Shown here: positions 24,810-33,630 of the stretch, one piece after another | Numbering within the stretch: the stretch's first letter is position 1 | How the letters are laid out: each line of letters starts with the position of its first letter | NCBI GenBank assembly: GCA_025363575.1 | Contig: JANYDM010000211.1 | Span: forward strand, 1-34,120 | Length of the DNA: 34,120 bases | DNA from: Betaproteobacteria bacterium | GTDB lineage: Bacteria > Pseudomonadota > Gammaproteobacteria > Burkholderiales > SG8-41 | Reading direction: 5' to 3' | Translations under genes and position numbers: made by a program | Notes under the pieces: generated by a model | The model's input: only the letters and a program-made list of their open reading frames with translations | Told to the model about the DNA's origin: nothing | Databases searched by the model: none

Positions 24810-25787
24810 ATGAATCTCAACCGCAGGGCAATATTGCACGCTGCTTGTGCATGGCTGGTAGCGGGCGCTGCGCCGGCAATCGCTGCCGACTATCCGGAAA
24901 AGCCGGTGCGCTTCGTGGTCGGTTTTGCGCCGGGCGGCCCGAGCGATCTCATTGGGCGCCTTATCGGACAAAAGCTCGCCGAAGCGTGGGGCCAGCAGGT
25001 CGTCATTGACAATCGCGCCGGTGCGGGCGGCAATATTGCGGCCGAACTCGTCGCCAAGGCCCCGGGCGATGGCTATACGCTGCTGCTCGGCAACAACAGC
25101 ATACTGGCGACCAATGCGGCGCTATACGGCAAGCTTGCTTACGATCCGGTCAAAGATTTCGCGCCAGCGATACTGGTTGCTTCGCAGCCGAACATCCTCG
25201 TCGTGCACCCGTCATTGCCCGTGAAGTCGGTGAAAGAATTGATAGCGTTCGCCAAATCGAAACCAGGCCAGTTGAACTACGCGTCGTCCGGCAGCGGCGC
25301 AGCAGCGCATTTGTCGGGTGAATTGTTCAAGACAATGGCCAGGGTCGACATGGTGCATATACCGTATAAAGGCGCCGGGCCCGCGCTGAACGACGTGCTC
25401 GCGGGCCAGGACCAGCTCATGTTCGCGACTTCGCTGTCGGTGGTTCCGCATATCAAGAGCGGCCGGCTACGCGCGCTCGGGGTGACTACGGCGGCACGCA
25501 TGAAGTCGATGCCGGAGCTGCCGACGATAGCCGAGGCCGGCGTGCCGGGCTTCGAGGCGACTACATGGCACGGCATCGTTATGTCATCGAGCACGCCGGC
25601 GGCGCTGGTGTCGCGCGTCAACGCCGATACCGCGAAAGTGCTGCAGATGCCGGACATACGCGAACGCTTCAACGCGCTCGGCGGTGAAATCATCGGCGGC
25701 ACGCCCGACGAATTCGCCGCCTACATCAAAAAAGAAATCCCGAAGTGGACTAAGGTCGTCAGGGATTCCGGCGCACGCGCCGATTAG
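24810..25787 (+). CDS. Bug/TctC-family periplasmic solute-binding protein
   Basis: A 325-residue binding protein. The N-terminus MNLNRRAILHAACAW has twin arginines, so Tat export is possible; cleavage is likely after APAIA. DYPEKPVRFVVGFAPGGPSD, IDNRAGAGGNIAAELVA, GDGYTLLLGNNS and IPYKGAGPALNDVLAGQDQ are family motifs. GGAAG precedes the ATG, 15 bases after the hydrolase stop. The gene is followed by a ModA-like binding protein. It likely works with the hydrolase upstream; the permease is not in the window. Confidence 0.88.
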   Translation: MNLNRRAILHAACAWLVAGAAPAIAADYPEKPVRFVVGFAPGGPSDLIGRLIGQKLAEAWGQQVVIDNRAGAGGNIAAELVAKAPGDGYTLLLGNNSILATNAALYGKLAYDPVKDFAPAILVASQPNILVVHPSLPVKSVKELIAFAKSKPGQLNYASSGSGAAAHLSGELFKTMARVDMVHIPYKGAGPALNDVLAGQDQLMFATSLSVVPHIKSGRLRALGVTTAARMKSMPELPTIAEAGVPGFEATTWHGIVMSSSTPAALVSRVNADTAKVLQMPDIRERFNALGGEIIGGTPDEFAAYIKKEIPKWTKVVRDSGARAD

Positions 25788-25848
25788 ATGCCGGTTTATT
25801 CTTGCTGCCATTTTCAGTCACGCTTTTGATCACACCACGGAGCTGTCC

Positions 25849-26598
25849 ATGCAACGACTATTTCTCGCAGGTTTCCTGATGCTGGCAGGCGCACTCAATC
25901 CCGCTGCAGCAGCGGAGGTCAAGGTGCTGAGCGGCGGCGCCGTCGAGCCCGGTGTGCACGCGTTTGCCGAGCTGGTGAAGCGCGAGCTCGGTCACGACCT
26001 CAAGATCCAGTTCAATACCACGCCGCAGATCGTGAAACGCCTGGCGGCGGGAGACGTCTACGACATCGTGGTCGTGACGCCCCAGGTGATCGAGCAGGCG
26101 ATCAAGGACGGCAAGCTCACCGCCGACGGGCGCGCGCCGGTCGGCCGCGTCGGTGCCGGCATCGTCGTACGCAATGCGGCGACGGCGCCCAATGTCGCGA
26201 CCGTCGGGGCAATGAAACAGGTGCTGCTGGACTCCGACTCCGTGGTCTACAACTCGGCTTCCAGTGGGCTCTACCTCGATCAGCTCTTTGCCAAAATGGG
26301 CATCCTCGAGCAGATAAAGCCGAAGACCACGCGCTACCCCGACGGCGCGTCGGTGATGGAGCACGTGATCAAGGGCAAGGGCAACGAGATCGGCTTCGGC
26401 GCGATCACGGAGATCAAGCAGTACACGTCGAAGGGTCTGAAATTCATCGGGCCGCTGCCGGCTGAGGCGCAGAACTACACAACCTACGATGCGGCAATGA
26501 TGAACGGCGCACCGGCGGCCGAGGCGGCAAAAGCAGTGCTGCGCCTGCTCGCAACGCCGGCGGCCAAAGCGGCCTTCAGTTCCGCCGGGGTCGAGTAA
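25849..26598 (+). CDS. ModA-like ABC-type substrate-binding protein
   Basis: A 249-residue periplasmic binding protein of the SBP_bac_11/ModA fold. The signal peptide (about 1-21) ends at NPAAAA; EVKVLSGGAVEPGVHAFAELV and AAGDVYDIVVVTPQVIEQAI are typical ModA-like stretches. True ModA begins the mature chain with a short strand followed by an oxyanion-binding Ser; here the position reads LSGGAV. Family members of this branch are often not molybdate proteins. No ModB or ModC gene is nearby. The start follows GGAG and lies 61 bases after the Bug gene, in the context CTGTCCATG also seen before that gene. The ligand is unknown. Confidence 0.78.
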   Translation: MQRLFLAGFLMLAGALNPAAAAEVKVLSGGAVEPGVHAFAELVKRELGHDLKIQFNTTPQIVKRLAAGDVYDIVVVTPQVIEQAIKDGKLTADGRAPVGRVGAGIVVRNAATAPNVATVGAMKQVLLDSDSVVYNSASSGLYLDQLFAKMGILEQIKPKTTRYPDGASVMEHVIKGKGNEIGFGAITEIKQYTSKGLKFIGPLPAEAQNYTTYDAAMMNGAPAAEAAKAVLRLLATPAAKAAFSSAGVE

Positions 26599-26613
26599 GC
26601 GTCGCCTGATGAT

Positions 26614-27939
26614 TTAATTCGGGCGCTTGAATTCGAGAATATTGAGTCCCGGACCGCGATCGACGAGATAGATAATGCCGCGCTGGTCGACGTCGACGTC
26701 GTTCGTCTGCGGGCCGGCCTGACCCCTGGCGGGTTCCGGAATATAAAACCCGACTTCCTGCGGCGCGCTCGGGTCCTTGATGTCGACGATCCGCAAGCCG
26801 CCGGCGAACCATGTGCAGTAGACGAGCGTGTCGCCGTCCATGCGCTCGTGAAACTGATGCGCGCCGAAGCGGCCCGGCGCGGCGCGACTCCACGGCGACT
26901 CGAGCTCGCTCACTTCGAACATCGACAATGGTTGAATGTGCGCCGGGTCGCTCACGTCGAATACCCACAGGCACGCATGCGGGCGGCCGCGGCGGCGCTC
27001 CATTTCCTCGGCACCGTGCGCATGATCTTCTTCATCGATCGCAATGGCAATCTGTTTGCCTGCAATCGGAAATGGCACGGACATGAACGTGTGCGACGGT
27101 TCTGGAAACGGCGGGTGATAGTTATAGGCACCGATGGTGCGCGGCTTCGTGATATCGGCGATATCGATGATGCGAACGCCGGCATGCCAGCAGCCCGCCC
27201 ATAGCTTGTCGCCCACCCGCAGCGCATGATGCAGTCGATGCTGGCGGCCCGGCCACGTCGGCGTTTCACCGCCGGCCAAGTGCTGGCCCGGGAGCCACCA
27301 GCGCGAAACTTCGGTCGGCCGCGCGGGATTTCGAATATCGTAGATGACCAGAATGTTGCCTTTATAGCCTGCCATTTCGGTCGAGATATAGGCGTAGTTT
27401 TCGTCCATGTCGAAGCGGTGCACGCCTATACCGTGCGTTTTGTGAAACGTGATGAGCTTTGGTTTCGCGCGGTCGGATACGTCGTAGATTTTGAAACCGC
27501 CCTTGTCGTACGGATTTTTTTCGGCTTCCTCGACTGCGGCCATGTCGGCTTCGCGCACGCCCAACCTGGCCGCGAGTTCCCCCGGCGTCGCGGTGCGTCC
27601 GAGCTCCGCCTTGAGTTGCGCGCGCAGCTTCGGCAGTTCGTCCGCCTTGCGGCCGATGCCGGTCATGTTGCGCTCGCTGTTGACGATCATGATGTCGCCG
27701 ATCACGCGCGCCTTGTGGCTGTGCGAAGCCGGATCTTCGAGATTGATTTGCGAGACGAGACGCGGCTTGCGCGGATCGGCGATGTTGACAATGCTGGTGC
27801 CAAGATTCTGCTTGTTGGGCAGGTGGCCGATATAGGCGTAATCATCTTGCACGTACACCTGTCCCGCGCCCGGCAGGTCGAGATGCGCGAGGCGCGTCAC
27901 GTTGCTTGCGAGTTGCGGTGCGTGGCTTGCATCGTTCAT
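26614..27939 (-). CDS. LVIVD-repeat beta-propeller protein with a helical insert
   Basis: A 441-residue protein without a signal peptide. Repeats of the form 'VxIxDIxDPxxP' appear throughout (SIVNIADPRKP, FKIYDVSDRAKP, LVIYDIRNPARP, VRIIDIADITKP, LWVFDVSDPAH, LRIVDIKDPSAP), the LVIVD pattern of a beta-propeller. Residues about 91-146 form a charged helical insert (LRAQLKAELGRTATPGELAA) that resembles a sigma-70 region-3 stretch. Function is not known; propellers of this group are usually protein- or ligand-binding. A GGAGGAG site precedes the ATG at 27939. It converges with the ModA-like gene and is transcribed alone. Confidence 0.78.
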   Translation of the reverse strand: MNDASHAPQLASNVTRLAHLDLPGAGQVYVQDDYAYIGHLPNKQNLGTSIVNIADPRKPRLVSQINLEDPASHSHKARVIGDIMIVNSERNMTGIGRKADELPKLRAQLKAELGRTATPGELAARLGVREADMAAVEEAEKNPYDKGGFKIYDVSDRAKPKLITFHKTHGIGVHRFDMDENYAYISTEMAGYKGNILVIYDIRNPARPTEVSRWWLPGQHLAGGETPTWPGRQHRLHHALRVGDKLWAGCWHAGVRIIDIADITKPRTIGAYNYHPPFPEPSHTFMSVPFPIAGKQIAIAIDEEDHAHGAEEMERRRGRPHACLWVFDVSDPAHIQPLSMFEVSELESPWSRAAPGRFGAHQFHERMDGDTLVYCTWFAGGLRIVDIKDPSAPQEVGFYIPEPARGQAGPQTNDVDVDQRGIIYLVDRGPGLNILEFKRPN

Positions 27940-28184
27940 TGCTGGCTCCTCCGGTTGGCGTGATCGCGTGCCGATTTTACCGCACGCGCCGCACCCGAAG
28001 CGTCGGCGACTGCACGCCCGGCTGGCAATATCTCCGGATTGGAGGACTAAATCAGCCCTTTTTCAGCGATGAGAGCAGCGTCGCTGCGAATAAAGTGGCA
28101 AGCATGTTTCGGCGCGCTCGTAACCGTAAACAGATTCATTCAGTCAGGGGCATGGCCGGCGGCTGAGCGGGTGGATAGGGAGCC

Positions 28185-28304
28185 ATGTACTCCTGTTCAT
28201 TTACAGGCGAGGCAGGAGAAACGATGGACATACCATTGTGGTATTTCAACGCAAGTTTCGGCGTGCTCGTAGTGGCGGCAATTTTTTTCTACGGCAGCGA
28301 CTAA
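28185..28304 (+). CDS. Candidate small single-pass membrane protein
   Basis: An open frame of 39 codons. The ATG at 28185 has AGGGAG upstream; the in-frame ATG at 28224 has CAGGAG upstream and would give 26 residues, MDIPLWYFNASFG then LVVAAIFFYGSD. The hydrophobic segment of about 15 residues flanked by Asp ends fits a single membrane pass. It lies in the 369-base gap between two minus-strand genes and stops 4 bases before the end of a convergent Bug gene. No family is recognised. Otherwise this gap shows no tRNA, repeat or terminator. Two good ribosome sites in a row favour translation, but the length makes chance possible. Confidence 0.5.
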   Translation: MYSCSFTGEAGETMDIPLWYFNASFGVLVVAAIFFYGSD

Positions 28305-28308
28305 ATGG

Positions 28309-29277
28309 TTATTCCGGGTGCACGCCGGACTCCTTGATAACTTTCGCCCATTTCGCCACTTCCTTGCGCACGGCGGCCGCGAATTGTTCCGGCGACATCG
28401 TAACCGGCTCCGCCCCGAGAGCGGCCAGGCGCTGCCGCGCGTCCGGCGTGGCGAAAATTTTCGCAAGGGTCTGGTTCAGTTTCACTACGTAAGCCTTCGG
28501 CAGTTGCACCGGCCCGAACATGCCGTACCACGTCGCCACTTCGTAGCCTGCTACTTCCTCGTTGACCGCCGGCACGTCCGGCAGGATCGGCACGCGTTTT
28601 TCGCTCGAGACGCCAAGCGCCTTCAGGCGGCCGGATTTCACATGCGGCAGCGTCGACGATATGCCCGTAAACATCATTTGCACCTGGCCGCCGACGAGGT
28701 CGGTCAATGCCGGGCCCGCACCCTTGTAAGGAATATGCACTATGTTGATGCCGGTCATGCTCTTGAAGAGCTCGCTCGATAGCTGCGCCGTCGAGCCGTT
28801 GCCGCTGGATGCAAAGTTGATGCTGCCCGGCCTGGCCTTCGCCAGCGCGATCAACTCTTTGATCGAGTTCGCGGGAACCGACGGATGGGTCACCAATATC
28901 ATCGGGCTCGACGCCACCATGCCGATGGGCACCAGGTCTTTGACGGGATCGACCGCAAGCTTCGGGTAGAGGCTGGGATTGATCGCGTTGGTGCCGTTGG
29001 CGCCCATCAGTAACGTATAGCCATCGGGCGCCGATTTAGCGACGATCTCGAGGGCGATGTTGCCACCGCCACCCGCGCGATTGTCGACGACGACTTGCTG
29101 CGAGAATTCGCCGGTCATTTTCTGCGATGTCAGACGCGCGACGATGTCGACCGGTCCGCCCGGCGAAAACGGCACGACCATACGGACCGGCTTGGCGGGA
29201 TAGTCCTGCGCGCTTAGCGCGGCGGCAAATGCCGCGGCGACCAAGAAAAAGACGCGGGAGTAGAAGCTATTTTTCAT
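28309..29277 (-). CDS. Bug/TctC-family periplasmic solute-binding protein
   Basis: A 322-residue binding protein. Signal peptide MKNSFYSRVFFLVAAAFAAA ends near LSA; then QDYPAKPVRMVVPFSPGGPVD, VDNRAGGGGNIALEIV, PDGYTLLMGANG and IPYKGAGPALTDLVGGQVQ. The start is 5 bases after the stop of a PuuB-like oxidase, so it is the last gene of the acyl-CoA synthetase-crotonase-oxidase operon. That context suggests the ligand is a carboxylate or amino compound degraded through acyl-CoA chemistry. The ribosome site is weak, in line with coupling. Confidence 0.88.
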   Translation of the reverse strand: MKNSFYSRVFFLVAAAFAAALSAQDYPAKPVRMVVPFSPGGPVDIVARLTSQKMTGEFSQQVVVDNRAGGGGNIALEIVAKSAPDGYTLLMGANGTNAINPSLYPKLAVDPVKDLVPIGMVASSPMILVTHPSVPANSIKELIALAKARPGSINFASSGNGSTAQLSSELFKSMTGINIVHIPYKGAGPALTDLVGGQVQMMFTGISSTLPHVKSGRLKALGVSSEKRVPILPDVPAVNEEVAGYEVATWYGMFGPVQLPKAYVVKLNQTLAKIFATPDARQRLAALGAEPVTMSPEQFAAAVRKEVAKWAKVIKESGVHPE

Positions 29278-29282
29278 CGGAC

Positions 29283-30635
29283 TCAGTCGGAATTATCGAG
29301 GTGCTTGTACCAAAGATACATCAGCCGTTGCGGCATGCGGATCAAGCTATGAAGCGGATAGCGTGCCAGCGGTGAATTGAAATGAGGCAGCGCCTCGAGT
29401 GGCTGGCCGGCGACCTGCTGCGCCAGCAGCTTGCCCGCGTACAGGCTCAGCGAAACGCCGCTGCCCTGGTAGCCGAGCGCATAGTGAACGGTCTTGTCGT
29501 CTTCCGCGTGATGTACGTGAGGCAGAAAATCCCGCGTAACGCATACCCAGCCGTGCCAGTCGTAATCGACCGTGACATTTTCAAGCCCCGGATATTTGGC
29601 TTGCAGTTCCGCGAGCAGAAAATCGCGCTGCTGCAAGTTTCGCTCAACACTGTCGGAGATCAATCCGCGTCCGCCGAACATGATGCGGTCGTCGGGCAGG
29701 CGCCGCCAGTAGTAAAGCAGTTTGCGCGAGTCGGTCAGTACGTGCCGGGTCAGGAAGTTGGCTGCGCTGATTTCGCCTGCGGTCAAAGGACGCGTGACGA
29801 TGATGTGGGAAAGCACCGGCAGCAATGTGGCGTGCACTGCCGGGTGCAGATGCTGCGGGGTGTAGCCGTTGGTGGCGATCACGACTGATTTGGCGCGTAC
29901 GCTCCCATAGGGCGTCGTCAGCACGTGTTCTGCGCCGCGCTTTTCCCACCGCGTGACCGGGCTGGCCGTGTGCACCTTTGCCCCCGCCCCGCGTGCGAGG
30001 CTCAGTAAGCCTGATGCGAGTTTCATCGGATGCACCGCGAGGGCATCGGGAATACGCAGCGCACCATGCGATTGCGCGCCGCCGATATGCTGGCTGCGCA
30101 GAGTCCGGGTGTCGATGAATTCGGCCGGGTAATCGAATTCGTTCTGCAAGGTTTCCGCTTCGCGCTTTAGTTCCGCTGCGCGGCTGGCGCGGTGCGCGAT
30201 TTTGAGGTGCCCGTCTGCGCTGACATCGCACTGGATTTGACCGTCGCCAATCAGAGCGCGTACGTGGTCGAGCGACGCCCGCATCAAGCGAAACGCACGC
30301 CGGGCCGTCGGGCGTCCCCAGCCGTCTATCATCTGCATCGCGGAGAAACGGCCCAGCGCCATGCGCGCGAAACCGCCGTTGCGACCGCTGCAGCCCCATG
30401 CCGCGCGGTTGGCTTCGAGCACGACGGGCTGCACGCCGTGGTCGCGCGCAAGTTGATAAGCACACGATAGCCCAGTGTAGCCGCCGCCTATGATCGCGAC
30501 TTCGGTTTCGAGTTGAGACGGCACGGGGCCATCGTCCGCCGGCAATTTTCCCGCAGTCGCCGTCCAGTACGAACGCACGTGGTCGAGGCCCGTGCCGGGC
30601 GTCGCGGCGAACAGCGGGTCGTACGCGCCGGCCAA
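29283..30635 (-). CDS. FAD-dependent amine oxidoreductase (PuuB/DAO-like)
   Basis: A 450-residue protein with the DAO fold. VAIIGGGYTGLSCAYQLA (about 47-64) binds FAD and is followed by VVLEANRAAWGCSGRNGG; the C-terminal HYALGYQGSGVSLSLYAGKL is typical of gamma-glutamylputrescine oxidase and related enzymes. These oxidise secondary or primary amines to an aldehyde, releasing ammonia and reducing oxygen. The start is TTG, 2 bases after the crotonase stop; the N-terminal YDPLF...SYW pattern is family-like and supports it, though GTG at residue 20 is possible. The neighbours point to an amino acid or amine carboxylate as substrate. Confidence 0.82.
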   Translation of the reverse strand: MAGAYDPLFAATPGTGLDHVRSYWTATAGKLPADDGPVPSQLETEVAIIGGGYTGLSCAYQLARDHGVQPVVLEANRAAWGCSGRNGGFARMALGRFSAMQMIDGWGRPTARRAFRLMRASLDHVRALIGDGQIQCDVSADGHLKIAHRASRAAELKREAETLQNEFDYPAEFIDTRTLRSQHIGGAQSHGALRIPDALAVHPMKLASGLLSLARGAGAKVHTASPVTRWEKRGAEHVLTTPYGSVRAKSVVIATNGYTPQHLHPAVHATLLPVLSHIIVTRPLTAGEISAANFLTRHVLTDSRKLLYYWRRLPDDRIMFGGRGLISDSVERNLQQRDFLLAELQAKYPGLENVTVDYDWHGWVCVTRDFLPHVHHAEDDKTVHYALGYQGSGVSLSLYAGKLLAQQVAGQPLEALPHFNSPLARYPLHSLIRMPQRLMYLWYKHLDNSD

Positions 30636-30637
30636 CT

Positions 30638-31378
30638 TTATTTGCCCTGGAACTGCGGCTTGCGCTTGGCCTTGAAGCTCGCTACGCCTTCCCTGGCGTC
30701 TTCACTCTGCCGCACGCGCGTGATCGCGAGCCGGCCGCGCGCAACGTGCTCGGACGGACCGCGCGGCAACACCTCGCTCACGAACTCTTTCAGCAGCGCG
30801 AGTACCATGGGTGCGTTGCCGGCAAGCCGGCGCGCGTAAGTCATTGCCGCTTCGAGTACCTGATCGCGCGGCACGACCTTGTTCACCAGTCCGACCTGGA
30901 AGGCGCGCTCGGCGTCGATCACTTCGCCCAGCAGCATGAGTTCCATCGCGACCTTATGTGGGATGCGCGCCGCGAGGCCCGCCACGAGTGCGCCGGTGAA
31001 TCCCACTTTTGCTTCCGGAAACGTGAATTTGGTCGTATCGGCGGCCACGCACAGGTCGGCCATTTGTACCATGACGACTGCGCCGCCGACAGTCCAGCCG
31101 GCGACTGCTGCGATCAGCGGTTTGGTCAGGTGCACGCCGACGTTGGGCACGCACGCCGGAAAATCTTCGGCAGGCGCCTTGACATCTACGCCGACCGAAA
31201 AATCGTCGCCCGCGCACGTAAGGATGGCGACGCGTTCCCCGCTGGCGTTGAAACGCTCCCATGCGGCGGTGAGACCTTTTGTCATGTCGTTGTTCAGCGC
31301 GTTGCGCTTGTCGGGCCGGTTGAGGGTGATGACGGCAATATCGTCGACGACTTCGTACGTGATTGCGCTTGCGCTCAT
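30638..31378 (-). CDS. Enoyl-CoA hydratase/isomerase-family protein (crotonase)
   Basis: A 246-residue crotonase-fold protein. Motifs include ITLNRPDKRNALNNDM (18-32), DDFSVGVDVKAP (58-69, in place of the usual FSAGADL), AVAGWTVGGAVVMVQMADL (first oxyanion region) and FTFPEAKVGFTGALVAGL (acidic Glu122). It hydrates, isomerises or hydrolyses an acyl-CoA. The ATG at 31378 overlaps the stop of the acyl-CoA synthetase (ATGA), so the two are coupled. The ATG at 31384 is a less likely start. The VGV/TVGG changes at the oxyanion segments may alter substrate choice. Confidence 0.85.
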   Translation of the reverse strand: MSASAITYEVVDDIAVITLNRPDKRNALNNDMTKGLTAAWERFNASGERVAILTCAGDDFSVGVDVKAPAEDFPACVPNVGVHLTKPLIAAVAGWTVGGAVVMVQMADLCVAADTTKFTFPEAKVGFTGALVAGLAARIPHKVAMELMLLGEVIDAERAFQVGLVNKVVPRDQVLEAAMTYARRLAGNAPMVLALLKEFVSEVLPRGPSEHVARGRLAITRVRQSEDAREGVASFKAKRKPQFQGK

Positions 31379-33513
31379 GAGCATGCTTTCGTGATGTCGC
31401 CTTGCGGCGGTTGCAGGGTGGCGCGGGCGTCAAGCGCGATGGCGCCTTCCCCCGCAGGTCTGACCAGCAGCGGATTGATGTCCAGCTCGATCAGCCGCGG
31501 CCCGAGGGCAACGGCCAGCCAACTCGCGCGCACTATGGTGTCGGCCAGCTTATCGATGTCGGCGCGGGACTGGCCCCGGGCGCCGGCCAGCAACGGCCAG
31601 ACGCGCAGATTTTTAATCAATTCGAGCGCACGCTCCTGTGTCAGGGGCGCGAGCGCGCATTGCGTGTCGTGCAGGGTTTCGGCCCAGATGCCGCCCGCGC
31701 CTGCCATCACGAGCGCGCCGAACTGTGCGTCCCAGCGCGTGCCGATGATTATTTCAACGCCGCCGGTGACCATTGGCTGTACGATGCATTCCGGCGGGGC
31801 GGCCGGTTCGATGGCGGCGACATTGCCAGCGATGCGCTGCCACGCGGCGCGGACGGCGTTGTCATCGCGTAAATCGAGCTGCACGCCGCCGACCTCGCTC
31901 TTGTGCGTGAGCGTGCGCGAGCTCAGCTTCAGTACAACCGGGTAGCCGATGGTGCGCGCCGCATCGATCGCGGTGGATGCACTGCCCACCAGGGCGTCGC
32001 GCGTCACGCCAATGCCGGCAATCGCCAGCAGTTTTTTAGTTTCATACTCAGTGAGCGCGGGCGTGGACGCGCTGAATGCGGTGACATTGCCGAATCCCCG
32101 CGGTTGTATCGCCACGGCTGCCGGCGTGTCCAGGGCTTTGCCATATTCGATGGCTGCTTTCAGCACGCGCAACGCGTCGTCCATGCGATTCGTATAAGGA
32201 CAATGAAGCAGGCGCAGTGCTTCGCGTGCGCGGTCTACCAGCGCGCCGGGAGTGAGCAGTATGGCGGTGGGCTTGCCGCGCGCGAGCGCGAGCTCGCCCC
32301 ATAGCCGAACTTTGTCATCGAGCTGCGGGGTCGTCGCCACCACGATCAAGACCGCGGCGGTATCCGGATCGTCGGCGAGCAATTCGTAGCACTCACGCGC
32401 GCTGGCGAGTCCGCGGTCGCGTGCGAGTCCGCCGACGTCGAGCGGATTTACCGGGCGAGAGGGGGGGACGATTGCATGCAGCGCGCGTTGCGTGGCGGCT
32501 ACGGGCTGAGCGAGGCGCAGGCCCGCCGCGGCGATGCGGTCGGCCGTGACAGCTATCGTGCCGCCTGACGGGGAAATCGCCGCCACACCGTCACCGCGCG
32601 GAGCGCCGAACCGAATTAGGAAATCCGCGCATTGGATCAGCGCTTCCGGATCGTCGAGGAGAACGACCGCTTTTTCCCTGCACGCAGCCACCCAAGCGGC
32701 GTCCGAGCCGGCAAGACTTGCGGTGTGCGATCGCGTGATTTGCGCGCCGGCCTCGCTGCTTCCTGCTTTTACCACCAGCAGCGGCTTGCGCGAATCCCGG
32801 CAGCGTGCCGCGAGTGTCAAGAAACGCGCGCCGTCTTTGAGTCCTTCTATGTACGCGCAGATCGCTTTCGTCGCCGGGTCATCGAGAAAGTATTCGATGA
32901 AATCGCAGATTTCCAGGTCAGCCTGATTGCCCACAGAAGCTGCGACGCTGAACCCGGCGCCGAGATCCTGCGCATGCGAAATTAGCGACGCCATTAATGA
33001 CCCGCTCTGGCTGACCAGCCCGATAGTCCCTGCTGGCATGGGCTCTACCGCAAGCGCCACGGACGAAGTAAGCGCCAACCTTGCAGCCGGATTAATAAAT
33101 CCCAGACAATTCGGTCCGATGAGACGCGTGCCGCTTTGGCGCGCAATGGCGACGAGTTCGGCCTGCCGCGCAGCTCCGTCGCCGCCCGCTTCCGCGAAGT
33201 CCGCGGCGAGTACGACGCAAGCGGCTACGCCCGCAGCGCCGCAGGCTGCTACGGCGTCGGCAATTTGCGACGCAGGTACTGCGAGCAGCGCAACATCGAT
33301 CGGATCCGGAACGTCTTTAATAGCCGCATAGGCACGCAATCCCAATACCGTCGCAGCGGAAGGATTAATGGGCAAAATATTGCCATTAAATCCATGTTTT
33401 ACAAGGAAACTCATGACGCGTCCGCCGAACTTCTGAGTATTCTCGGAAGCCCCGATTACGGCAACCGAGCGCGGATTGAGGGCACTGCGTAGAACGGAGG
33501 AGGAGGAAGGCAT
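31375..33513 (-). CDS. ADP-forming acyl-CoA synthetase (acetate-CoA ligase family)
   Basis: A 712-residue fused alpha-beta protein. Residues about 8-135 are a CoA-binding Rossmann domain (SVAVIGASENTQKFGG), about 160-440 a succinyl-CoA-ligase-like part with the phospho-histidine His263 in RSHTASLAGSD, and about 500-700 an ATP-grasp domain (LTEYETKKLLAIAGIGV and YPVVLKLSSRTLTHKSEVGGV). It makes acyl-CoA from acid, ATP and CoA, giving ADP. The ATG at 33513 is chosen because family homology starts at about that point; a GTG at 33564 would add 17 residues. No strong ribosome site was found. It heads a four-gene operon with crotonase, flavin oxidase and Bug genes. Confidence 0.86.
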   Translation of the reverse strand: MPSSSSVLRSALNPRSVAVIGASENTQKFGGRVMSFLVKHGFNGNILPINPSAATVLGLRAYAAIKDVPDPIDVALLAVPASQIADAVAACGAAGVAACVVLAADFAEAGGDGAARQAELVAIARQSGTRLIGPNCLGFINPAARLALTSSVALAVEPMPAGTIGLVSQSGSLMASLISHAQDLGAGFSVAASVGNQADLEICDFIEYFLDDPATKAICAYIEGLKDGARFLTLAARCRDSRKPLLVVKAGSSEAGAQITRSHTASLAGSDAAWVAACREKAVVLLDDPEALIQCADFLIRFGAPRGDGVAAISPSGGTIAVTADRIAAAGLRLAQPVAATQRALHAIVPPSRPVNPLDVGGLARDRGLASARECYELLADDPDTAAVLIVVATTPQLDDKVRLWGELALARGKPTAILLTPGALVDRAREALRLLHCPYTNRMDDALRVLKAAIEYGKALDTPAAVAIQPRGFGNVTAFSASTPALTEYETKKLLAIAGIGVTRDALVGSASTAIDAARTIGYPVVLKLSSRTLTHKSEVGGVQLDLRDDNAVRAAWQRIAGNVAAIEPAAPPECIVQPMVTGGVEIIIGTRWDAQFGALVMAGAGGIWAETLHDTQCALAPLTQERALELIKNLRVWPLLAGARGQSRADIDKLADTIVRASWLAVALGPRLIELDINPLLVRPAGEGAIALDARATLQPPQGDITKACS

Positions 33514-33601
33514 TGAAGGCGGGATTTTGGCTGCTATGTTATCCAATTCGGACCGGCACCGCACTCGCGCGCAGACCGCTGCAATTTAAGCTCTCAACTG
33601 T

Positions 33602-33630
33602 TTGACACAATTAGGGGAAATCGCCATAAT
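33602..33630 (+). promoter_or_regulatory. Near-consensus sigma70 promoter of the tRNA-tuf operon
   Basis: TTGACA at 33602-33607 and CATAAT at 33625-33630 are separated by exactly 17 bases, a near-perfect sigma70 promoter. It lies 14 bases before the first tRNA base, as expected for a strong stable-RNA promoter. It faces away from the minus-strand acyl-CoA synthetase gene. Confidence 0.88.

Noticed and set aside
26614..27939. Possible sigma factor on the strength of the ELGRTATPGELAARLG segment
   Set aside because: The rest is LVIVD beta-propeller; no sigma regions 2 or 4 are present.
30746..31945. Plus-strand open frame of 399 codons opposite crotonase and acyl-CoA synthetase
   Set aside because: Antisense to two genes with clear motifs; no domain or start signal.
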